From NCBI GenBank assembly GCA_022385805.1, contig MU277732.1:142340-193215 (forward strand): a stretch of DNA of 50,876 bases, in the 5' to 3' direction. Source of the stretch: Pilatotrama ljubarskyi. Lineage: Eukaryota > Basidiomycota > Agaricomycetes > Polyporales > Polyporaceae. Position 1 is the first letter of the stretch, and every line of letters begins with the position of its first letter. Shown in pieces: positions 42,407 through 50,876 of the stretch. The position numbers were made by a program, and so were the translations under genes. The notes below the pieces were generated by a model. The model was not told the DNA's origin. It saw only the letters and a list, made by a program, of their open reading frames with translations, and made no database searches.

Positions 42407-43846
42407 TCACGCTTCGGTTTCTCCATCTGGATGAATGCTGAACGACAAGTCCGCAAGAGCCTCGGGGTCTCCGAGCACATCGCGTCGCCGATCGAGACAC
42501 CGCCGCGCCTCCAACAGGAGCGCGTCAGCAGCCAGGCCGAAGCCCTCGATGCGCAGCGTCTGCAGCCGGGGGCATACAACGTGCTGTTCGCTAGGCGTGC
42601 CTTCGGGAGCGTTATCTGGATCCAGCGCCGAGAAAATTGGGTCCGTGGCGCCGTCTTCGTGGGTCCCAGAGACAATGAGCTCTCGAAGAGTGGGGAAAGG
42701 TGCGAGCGCGGAGCGCCAGTCGATACAGGTCACTAGGTTGACGTCCACCGTGACGTGCAAGAACTTCAGGGGAGCGTCGTGGAATACGTCCAGGAAGTCG
42801 TCGAGCAGCAGTGGCGGGCCGTCGTAGTCTTCAGGCATCTCCAGAGAACACGAGAATCCGCCGCCATTCTCGCCATGCTCCGTGTGCGGCGCAGTGCCTT
42901 GTATCCTATGCTCGAAGTTGTTGAGTAATTTGACCCACACGCTGGTGATGCGGGAGAGGATCGGTAGACCGGCTCTATCGGCGGGAAGCACGATGCGTAT
43001 ACCCTGTGCGGAAAGCTCATCGGTAGACTCCGTCGCCGCATCGGCCGCACGGCGGATTACAATGTATGAGGACGGAGGAATGGAGAGAATGGAAAGGATG
43101 TGCTTCATGACACTCGTCAGCGAGTCGAGCTTGATAGCCCGGAGTTTGGGCAGGACAATGCGGGGGGTGATGCTGGGGTCCGGAGGACTCTCAAAGCTAC
43201 GGCAGATGATATCGCAAAGCGCGAGCTCTTCAACATTAGTCAACTCCCGCAGGACCGTAGTGAGCCCGTAGTAGGTGAGGCCAGGCATCAGACCGAACCA
43301 GTCGTGGATGGAGAGGACTTTGAGCTGACGAAGTACAGCTGAGGGGAGTAAGTGTACGCCGACCACGCAGAGCTCCGATAGCCTGGGGAAACGCTCTGGA
43401 TGAAACTGCATCTCCTCCTCACTGATGTCAGTGAACGTCTTGGATACGAAGACGTCAAGGGCTTCCAGCGCGGGTATTGCGGTTTCGAGGATTGCGTCGA
43501 GCACGCGAGGACCTCCGCGCGCCACTGACAGCTTCATATGGCGGATACGACGGATGTGCGGCCAGACAAGCCGCAGCGCTGTAGGGACCATCGACGAGTA
43601 TCCGATGACAACGCCGATGGTCAGATCCTTGGAGCGCACGAGGCATGTCCGCATGTAGTTCAGGCGGCGTGAGACGGCATACAAGGAGCGCCACAGCTCA
43701 GGGGTAGTCGCCGCTATCCAGTACCAACGCCGGCATACGCTAGGGATGGCCAGCCAGCGCATGTCATCTCATTCCGCCCACCCGCTTGGGCGAATGTGAA
43801 TATTTCTGCGAGAAGTTCGGTGGGGAGCATGTTGATAGGTACGCCA
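42407..43846 (-). CDS. F-box protein, copy 1, with a frameshift at the F-box exon
   Basis: A 451-codon frame runs from 43762 to the stop at 42407: MRWLAIPSVCRRWYWIAATT, RLNYMRTCLVRSKD, then repeated Leu-rich stretches typical of the LRR-like half of basidiomycete F-box proteins (LRELTNVEELALCDI, FPTLRELIVSGTHEDG). Just upstream, about 43846-43763, another frame encodes the F-box start, INMLPTELLAEIFTFAQAGG. The two are one base out of register around ATGACATGCGC, so the F-box is split. Either a small indel has damaged the gene, a very short intron is missed, or the base sequence has an error there. F-box proteins recruit substrates to SCF ubiquitin ligases. A decayed copy follows at 44708-46243. 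Confidence 0.7.
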
Positions 43847-44707
43847 GCGTTGAAGAGGGCGTTGAAAGCAAGCATTTCGCCACCTATCTCGGGTCTTCTC
43901 GTCGATCGCGGTTCCTGATGTTCGAGCGTAGGAGAACGACTCGGAGATGCACCCTGCGGACACAGGCCATAGTATGGGTGATGCCAGTCATCGAGTGGTA
44001 ATAGTTCGAAGGCCGGGTGTCGAGACGGTGGAAGTGTTGTAGAGCTGCTTTCAGGTTGCGAATCAGATTAAGCATTGCCACAGATCGCTTCGAGACGACG
44101 TCGACCCACCAGTTCTCGACCATCGCTAGAGATGATATCTGGATATCTGGATAGGAAGGGGTGATGTGGCGTTCCCGCTCAAACCGTAGTGTCGTAAGAC
44201 TTACCGGTTGCTCGTCAATACGCAGCCTGGCGGTCTTCGACTTGTCGTCGACGAACCGAGAGCGGTGGACACTGAGACTTGGAGACTTCGGAGTGGCACC
44301 GTGCCAACAACAGCCGCAGAACGGCCGTCCGTGGCTTCCGGCGCTAACTTCCGGGGTCCTTCGCCGGCGGCCGGCCAACCGTCAAGGTGGCTGTGACCTA
44401 GGAAAGACGCTGAAGCGCCTCTCTCTGTTGGCACCCGGAACCGGATCACCCCCGTTCATACTGCCATCGAGTCTTGTGGCCAGGCATACCTAACTGCCCT
44501 TGGCGCATATGCACAAGCTTGAAGGTAGCGGGCTGCGGGAAAAAACGGGAGGATACTACCTCAAGCGGTCGCCTCTCACTATAACTCCCGCTCAAATAAG
44601 TAGGATGGCGTCGTCTGCCCCCTCAACACACTGAGTGCTGCGTATGCTCGTTTGTAGGAGCTACATACACACAGACCGAATCGTCATAATCCGATAACAC
44701 CCAGAGT
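43847..44707. other. Spacer between the F-box paralogues
   Basis: Probably the upstream region and perhaps an N-terminal exon of copy 1. A minus-strand patch (RSVAMLNLIRNLKAALQHFH near 44040-44100) looks helical but is unattached. Confidence 0.3.
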
Positions 44708-46243
44708 TTACAAGTCGTTGTCCGTTTCATTTTCCTCAGGCTCGAGGCGGTGATACGACAGTGCATCCACCAGATGAGACAGGCTGCCACCGATCACTGA
44801 CGCAGCCTCCTGCGGATAATCGTCCAGATCACCATCCGGCAAGTGCAGGGTGAGCCCAAGTTCGGCCAGTGTCTTGGCCCTCCTGAGAACCTCGCCTCTC
44901 CGCTCCAGACACTTCAGGGCGGCAGGAACGAGCGCTGCGAGGCACTTCAAGCTGAAGCCCTCAACATACAGGATCTGTAAGACAGGAAAGACGACACACT
45001 CGGCGTCTGGCGTGCCTGCGGGAGCATTGTCCGGATTCAGCCGCTCGAGGATATGATGTGGCTTGCCATGCTCGTCGTGCCCCAAGACAACGAGTTCTCG
45101 GAGGGTCGGGAAAGGTGCCAGCACGACGTGCCAGTCGATCCTGGACACTACGTCGGTGTCCATGCGAATATATAGCTTCCAGGGGAGCTTCGCCGCAGAT
45201 ACATATCAAGGAAGTCGTCGAGGAGCAGCGTCGGGCCGCAAAAATCCTCCGGAATTTGAATCGCGCATGAGAAGCTACCTCCGTTCTGCCCTTCTCCCGC
45301 GTGCGGCTTCCCAAGGTAGATGCTATGTTCACGTTTGGCGTGATAGATGTACGGGTTGCGCTTGGGAAGATGGAGAGACCAAATCGACCGTCCGGGACGA
45401 TCATGCGCACGCCGTCTGGGATCCTCTCTAGGGGTGGAGGATGCGGAGGCTCCATGTCTGGCTCCCGGCAATGAACCAGGACCTGCACTGACGGAAGGAT
45501 GGGGATGACAGCGAGTACGTGCTTCATCACGCCCGCTGGGCAGTCCATGCTGAGCAGAGTGAGCTTGGGAAGGGCGATCCGGCGGAATACGACCGGCTCT
45601 GCAGGGCCGTAGCACATTCCGGTGAGTAAGAGCTCCTCGACGTTCGTTAGCTCCTGCAGGGCCTCCTTGAGGGAAGCAGATGGTAGCCAATCACGGAAGC
45701 GAAAGACTTCCAGCTGTCGGAGAATTGGGGAGGGAAGCGGGCAGGACCGTTCCAAGAAGACTGTCGAGAGCTTCAGGAAGTGATTCGGAGAAAGGTCTTC
45801 GGAGAAGTCTTGTAAACTGGGCCATAGGGGTGGTTCCAGATAGAGAAGTCATATATCTTCAGCGCAGGCATCGTTATTGTCAAGAGTCCCCTCAGATACG
45901 GTACATCTCCGTGAAATCGGAAGCTCGAGGTGGCGAACGTGATGAAGGTGTGGCCACACAAGACGCAGAGCTGGGCGGAAGATGTCAGGGTCACCCAATG
46001 CGAAGGTGATAGTCGTATTCTTCGAGCGGACCAAGGATGTCCGGATGTAGTTCAAGCTCGATGTTGCCCATACCAGACGCCACAACTTCGGAGAACCTGG
46101 TGCTAGCATGCTTCAGCGTCGGCAAACGCGCAGAATGACGAGCCAGGAGAGGTTGATGCTACCCGGCGCCCGCCAATTCATCTGCGTATTGGAGAAGATC
46201 TCGACGAGGAGTTCGGTCGGCAGCCGGTCGACGGGTGCACCAA
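44708..46243 (-). pseudogene. F-box protein, copy 2, pseudogene
   Basis: Collinear with copy 1: GAPVDRLPTELLVEIFSNTQ (F-box, after a CAG acceptor near 46244), LNYIRTSLVRSKNTTI, LRLVWPHLHHVRHLEL, LQELTNVEELLLTG, GQNGGSFSCAIQIPEDF, DIDW-like SRIDWHVVLAPFPTLREL, NPDNAPAGTPDAECVVFPVL. The reading frame is broken repeatedly. Where copy 1 has CRRWY, copy 2 reads CRR-stop-S (TGA in place of TGG). The frame then shifts after LPISRR, before GKPHAGEG, and twice around DDFLDMYL/GEAPLE/KLYIRMD. So at least one nonsense change and about four indels. The C-terminal 150 codons remain open. It is a decayed tandem duplicate. Confidence 0.85.
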
Positions 46244-46875
46244 CTGTGAGAGAGGAGAGATGTGACCAGGCTGAAATTTCGCTACAATGGTCAGTTAGTG
46301 ATTGAAACGACCTCTTAACAGATGCGCACGACAGTATTTTGTTACCTCCTCCATCACCGAATCTGCTTTAGGGGGGGGGGGGGGGGTGAACTCGATGTCA
46401 CGTACTAGTACTAACAGTTGTTCTTATGCGCCTACGTCCTTCACGGCGTGCTATATAGCCTTTTCTTCTCCAGACAGGTCAGAGATGCATAAAAGAAGTA
46501 TGGCAGGTGTGTTGTTTACTCTGGGTTAAGGATGTCCAGCTGGAGTTTGCTTGACTCCTGAGTAGCTTGGCCGCCTCGCCACAGCACCGTGACGGCAAGT
46601 CTCGCCAGGCTGAGCCAGCGGTTCGGAGAACGCCGGACAACGTCATGCTCTACGGACCAGAACTTCACAGGGTCACGCACGGCGGTTACACTTTCACCCG
46701 TTCAGGAACGTCGTGACGTCGTCATCCCGGTCCAGTCACCAGCGTATTCTGCTCCCGCAATGGAGGTCGCACCGTTCGTCTCTCATACAGACGACACAGT
46801 GGCCGTGACAGTGAGAAAGGTTTCACGAATCATACTGTAAAGTATCCTCATCATCTCGATATAGCTTTGAACAGC
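46244..46875. other. Intergenic with a poly-G run
   Basis: Upstream region of the DNA polymerase gene. Besides the G run at 46371-46386, no gene or clear promoter box was found. Confidence 0.4.
46371..46386 (+). repeat. Run of 16 G
   Basis: Uninterrupted G homopolymer in intergenic DNA. Length is likely to vary between strains or be misread in sequencing. Confidence 0.9.
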
Positions 46876-49341
46876 ATGCCATTCAAGCGGCCCGCTCCAA
46901 ATCCAACGCAGTCGGGCTCGCCTTCCGAGTCTTCCTCCTCGTTCTTACCACCTGCGAAACACTTCAAGGCCTCGATAACGAAAGCGCTTCCAGACATCAG
47001 GGTATATATTGTGCAGGCGAAGCTAGATGTGCCCACCATCGCCGAACTCTTCAGTCTTGGAGAGCGTCACACCAAAGGCGTGTGTAAGAGCGCAGCGGAC
47101 GCGGACGTCATCATCACTGCCGTCAGCATGCGACGACGTTTCGCAAGACATGTCCCTTGGGAGATAGCGGTAGGTCCAGGATAAGTCCTCATAACATCGG
47201 AGAGAGTGTCTTCCGAAGGCTCTAATGCCTCACAGCTTGGCCTTCGGAAGCCTCTTCCTCGATGTTCCCAGTTCGGTATGCGTACAGCGCGCTGACGCCA
47301 ATAACAGAAGTCCAAAGCGGTGGTTACACCGCAATGGCTGCGCGACTCCGTGCAGAACGGCTCCGCCCTCCCCTGTGACAAATACGTTGCTATTGAGGAC
47401 CTGCACGAGACGACCGTCGAGCATTGCCCGGACTGCAATTGCAAGCCATGCGCATGTTCCGACTCCTCACATACCGCTACACCCGTATCGTCACCTAGAC
47501 GTCGTCAAACGCATCTCCCTTCCCCGCCGATCTCTCCATCCCAGACCTCCCAGGAGTTGAAATCCGAGGAGCCGCCGCGAAAATCGGTTTCCATTCCACG
47601 GCACTTGTTGCCACCTGATCCTCCCATCCCGACGAACCTACAGAAGCTGGACTACACGTCGCGATATGCATGCCAGAGGGCCTCGCCGCTCGTGTGTCCA
47701 AACCAGGAGCTCGTACGAGAGCTGGACATCATCAGGCAGAGTCGTGCTCTTGAGGGCGAGGAGCGGAGCGCGCTGAGCTACCAACGAGCCTTGTCCGTCA
47801 TCAAAGGTACACTCGTCAATTTTCTAGGCGATTGGGCTATCCCAATGAGACCATACCTCAACAGCTTATCCCGACAAGATACGATCCCTGAAGCAGGTAC
47901 AGAAACTCCCCTTCATCGGAGTGAAGATTTCCGGCCTGGTGGGTATCACTCCCAATTTCCCACATCGGGGACACTCACTCTCGACCCTCAGATCGAAGAG
48001 TTCCTGGACAGCGGCAAGATCACCGAAGCTCGTGCGTACCCTCTCTCCTCCCACCCACTGCACGCTCAGCCTCACCCTTCACAGAAACGATCAAAACGTC
48101 CGAACGCTTCCAGACGCTCTCCCTCTTCAGCTCCATATACGGCATCGGCCCCAACACTGCGCGCAGGCTGTATAACCTCGGCCTGCGCTCGCTCGAGGAC
48201 CTCGAGATCTACTATGGCGTCGAACGGGAGGAGGTGGAGAAACCGCAGCCGGAGATCGTCGAGGTCGATGAGAAACCGCGCAAGCCCGGGTGGATCAAGG
48301 GCCAGCGCGGCAGTGGTGGGGAGCACGAGGAGGGTCTGAGTGATAGTTGGATCCGCATCGCCCTCGGGTTAAGGGAGGACTTGAGCAAGAAGTGAGCTCA
48401 TTGCGATCTCATGCGTCATTGGCACTGACGGACTTTGACAGGATACCGAGGGACGAGGTGGAGGAGATGGGTCGCATCGTGATGCGGGAACTCAACGAGC
48501 TCGAGCCCGGCTGTGTCTCGACTATCGTTGGCGGGTACGCTGCTCTTTCACCCTCATCTTTGATGTTGTATGTAGACGGGGGGGCACTGACGCAACGATG
48601 CAGGCATCGGCGAGGGAAACCAGAGAGCAACGACGTAGATATAGTCTTGACGCACCCGGATACGGAGAAGGTCAAGGGCCTCTGCAAGAGGTTCGTCAGG
48701 AAACTACACGAGCGAGGTAAGCCCCCTTCTGTGCCCTCGCATCGCTTACGCGCTGATAAGGTGGGTCAGGGATGGTGACTCACGTTATGCGTACGTCTTC
48801 TCTACCCCATCGCGCTTCCCGACTGTCCTCAATGAACGAGTAGATTTGTCTGGATTCCACGGCCACAACCCTCTCCGGACGACCCATTGGGACTCGCTCG
48901 AGAAAGCGCTTACCGTGTTCATCCTTCCTCCGTCATCCCCACATTATACCGGCGTGAGGCGACGTCTGGACTTGATCTTCGCGCCTCCGCAGGTCTATTG
49001 GACAGCTGTCATTGGATGGTGCGTTCCTCCGCTCAACCGTCACCGTCACCGTCACCGTCACCGTGCTCATCGCCTCTTCTCCTATGATAGGAGCGGCTCT
49101 ATTATGTTCCAGCGCGACCTCCGGCAATGGGCAAAGGACAAGCTCGGGATGAAGTTCGACAGCTCCGGAATGTACGCGTTCTTCCGTCCCCCTTTCCTTG
49201 TTCATTTACTCAAGATGCATCGTACCGTGTAGCACTCGGAGATACGACTCGAAGGAGATATACCCGAAGACGGAAAAAGAGGTTTTTGATCTCTTCGGTC
49301 TCGAGTGGGTGGACCCGACTTGGCGCAATGCGGACCTGTAG
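46876..49341 (+). CDS. Family X DNA polymerase with BRCT domain (POL4/lambda-like, 11 exons, 601 aa)
   Basis: Exons: 46876-47169, 47308-47806, 47865-47938, 47992-48031, 48085-48391, 48442-48534, 48604-48716, 48770-48790, 48844-49018, 49091-49171, 49233-49341; total exactly 602 codons. The N-terminus carries a BRCT domain (VYIVQAKLDVPTIAELF through VVTPQWLRDSVQNGSAL). A Ser/Pro linker follows, then the 8-kDa and fingers region with helix-hairpin-helix motifs (KLPFIGVKISGL; IYGIGPNTARRLYNLGLRSL). Catalytic aspartates are seen in RRGKPESNDVDIVLTHP (about Asp446 and Asp448) and RRRLDLIFAP (about Asp523). Family X polymerases fill gaps in base excision repair and end joining in the nucleus. Exon 8 is only 21 nt. 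The final domain ends VFDLFGLEWVDPTWRNADL. Subtype (Pol4 versus lambda) is not decided by eye. Confidence 0.92.
49036..49063 (+). repeat. CACCGT hexanucleotide microsatellite in intron 9 of the polymerase gene
   Basis: Four to five tandem ACCGTC/CACCGT units inside a 72-nt intron, between donor GTGCGT and acceptor GATAG. Confidence 0.85.
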
Positions 49342-49945
49342 CCGTCTCTGTAGATTTCTTGGTGTATCACTATTCCTGTATTCCTAGCCTTCACACTCTC
49401 CTTTGCTGTATTAGTATTATTTGTAATCATATCGCTCCCCTCCTACTCCAATCGCTTTCTCGTGCCTTGACGCCTTCGTTCTCAAGGCTCGGGTTTTCGT
49501 CGCACTTGGCGATCGTGGGCACAGGCGGCACGAGGACCCAGGCTCGCGCTCACGTGATCGCGCACTGTACATGAGTTCGACGCGACGCGACGCGCCACCA
49601 CAACGCGTCTTCACGCGTGCAGCTGTGTCCGCCTCTCTCCCCCGGAACATAGCCAAACATCAGAGTGGAATGAGAGAGTACAGAAATTCAGAGATGATAT
49701 CATACAACCCATGAGCAAGGGCGAAGGTATAGTGTACATGATGTGATGTGACTGCGTAGCTCTGTGGCTAAACCTCCTCTCCCCTGCCAACGTCTTAGGC
49801 GTCGCTGTATGAGCGGAATACTCTCAGCGCGCGCCTTAGCAGACAGCGCGGTGACGAGCCGAAAAAGCCTAGTAAAGCTGGTGCGAGCAGTGGCGAATTG
49901 CGCCGGGAGCTCTGTCCATCCGCATGGGGCACGGCAGCGGCTCGG
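49342..49945. other. Intergenic between convergent genes
   Basis: 3' flanks of the polymerase (+) and the Glu-tail protein (-). A CG/CGA-rich stretch near 49575-49620 (CGACGCGACGCGACGCG) is the only notable composition feature. Confidence 0.4.
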
Positions 49946-50760
49946 TTACTCCTCTTCCCCCTCTTCCTCGTCCCATCCCTCCTCTTCCTCCTCCGCGTGG
50001 TCTTCCTCTTCTTCCTCCTCCTCCGCGTCCTCCTCCTCTCCTTCCTCCTCCTCTTCTTCCTCCTCCTCTTCCTCACCCTCTCCCGACGCGTGGCCCTCGC
50101 TTCCGCTAGATTCCGCCCAGAAGTCAAGCTCCTCAAATGGTTCCAGTAGGTCTTCAGGGCGGATTTGGGGCGAGAGATTGACGTAATACAGTGTCACAGG
50201 GAACCCCTCCGTTTCTATCAATGCGGCGAGGAATCGTTCGAGGAGCTCTCCGTTGTTGAGAAGGGGGGTATCCAGAGGCATCAGCTCCAGCTGTAGAGCG
50301 TTTTCTTGCGGAGGGTTAGGCCGATGGTATGGGGATGCCTTCGCGGGGAGGTGAGCCGCCGAACCGCTTGGAGAAAGTGGGAGGGGGGTGAAGGCTGGTG
50401 TACCAAACAAGTATGCTGGATTAGGAGGGAGCACCTCACGCCGGGGCAGAGGTGGGAATACGGGGGGCTCGTCTGCGAAGGGCCCGAATCCCTCGTCTAT
50501 GGAAGGCAGGGATATGGTGGAAGGGGTGCTAGTCGGGGGCCTCTGTGGCGTGTCCGCGTATGCATATGATGGCGACAGTAGAAGGGTAGAAAGCTGGGAG
50601 GAGGTATGAGAGAATGCCGTTCGATCGAGAGCGATGGTATGCTGCCAGAGCATGGCCGGAGTCCAGGTGAATTAGTTACTTACCTCTTCAGCGTAAAGGA
50701 CAAGATTCCGAATCTCCTCCTCGAGGTCTTCTGCCCTGATGGCATCGTTCGGATTGGTGT
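49946..50760 (-). CDS. Protein with a long acidic C-terminal tail, 5' end unresolved
   Basis: The main exon 50641-49946 reads HTIALDRTAFSHTSSQLSTL, a Pro/Ser-rich middle (LPPNPAYLFGTPAFTPLPLS), a hydrophobic-charged segment (NGELLERFLAALIETEGFPV), PEDLLEPFEELDFWAESSG, and then a tail of over 40 residues that are almost all Glu. A preceding exon ends at 50684 and reads AIRAEDLEEEIRNLVLYAEE before a GTAAGT donor. The 42-nt intron joins them in phase 0. Further upstream exons may lie beyond or near 50760, so the start is not assigned. Such Glu tails occur in nuclear chaperone-like proteins, but I recognise no family. Confidence 0.65.
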
Positions 50761-50876
50761 CTCAATAACGGTGGCTAAGATGAGATCCGTGTTGAACTAG
50801 GCGCTTAGTAATAGCAGCATAGTCAACCGGTCGCACTTAGTCATAGGTGCTGACACACGGACAATAGAGTTCGTGG
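50761..50876. other. Window edge
   Basis: Probably the 5' portion or upstream region of the Glu-tail gene. No exon could be defined with confidence. Confidence 0.3.

Overview
This window looks like a chromosomal piece of an Agaricomycete (Basidiomycota, plausibly a polypore). Genes are split by many short introns, mostly 50-65 nt with GT(A/G)NGT donors and CAG/TAG acceptors. GC is fairly high. Promoters show TATAAG boxes followed by pyrimidine-rich leaders. The proteins belong to fungal nuclear families. Nearly all genes had to be assembled by hand from exons whose reading phase is kept across each junction, so unspliced ORFs are a poor guide here.

Layout. 0.5-1.6 kb (-): a 7-exon coiled-coil protein of unknown function. 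2.5-8.1 kb (+): a YciI-like protein, a GEP4-type phosphatidylglycerophosphate phosphatase, and a 16-exon mitochondrial half-size ABC transporter (MDL1/ABCB10 type). 8.1-12 kb: no solid gene, but a cluster of TGACGT(C/G) sites. 12.0-14.7 kb (+): a bZIP transcription factor with an oversized first intron and a short hydrophobic segment after the zipper. 14.7-18 kb: gene-poor. 18.1-18.7 kb (+): a tiny 7-exon gene for an 80-residue Cys-rich protein. 19.7-23.6 kb: ISA2 (-) divergent from a second YciI-like gene (+), and a third YciI-like gene (-) carrying a mitochondrial presequence. 24-33.6 kb: two members of one coiled-coil/unknown-domain family (- and +) flanking a 473-residue basic/acidic protein and glutaryl-CoA dehydrogenase. 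35.4-35.9 kb: a small acidic protein. 36.4-37.5 kb: a non-autonomous DNA transposon with perfect 30-bp inverted ends including TA target sites. 37.9-40.9 kb: two probable mitochondrial proteins. 42.4-46.2 kb (-): tandem F-box paralogues, one clearly a pseudogene and the other with a frameshift inside the F-box exon. 46.9-49.3 kb (+): a family X DNA polymerase with an N-terminal BRCT. 49.9-50.8 kb (-): a protein with a long Glu tail, 5' end unresolved.

Seven or more genes are probably mitochondrial: cardiolipin pathway phosphatase, ABC exporter, Fe-S assembly factor, glutaryl-CoA dehydrogenase, one YciI paralogue, a two-helix membrane protein and a 437-residue presequence protein. They are single genes, not an operon. 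The most interesting items are the three YciI paralogues with shared intron positions, the micro-exon Cys-rich gene, the paired unknown-domain paralogues, the TA-flanked element, and the bZIP gene structure. I see no tRNA, rRNA or CRISPR in the window.
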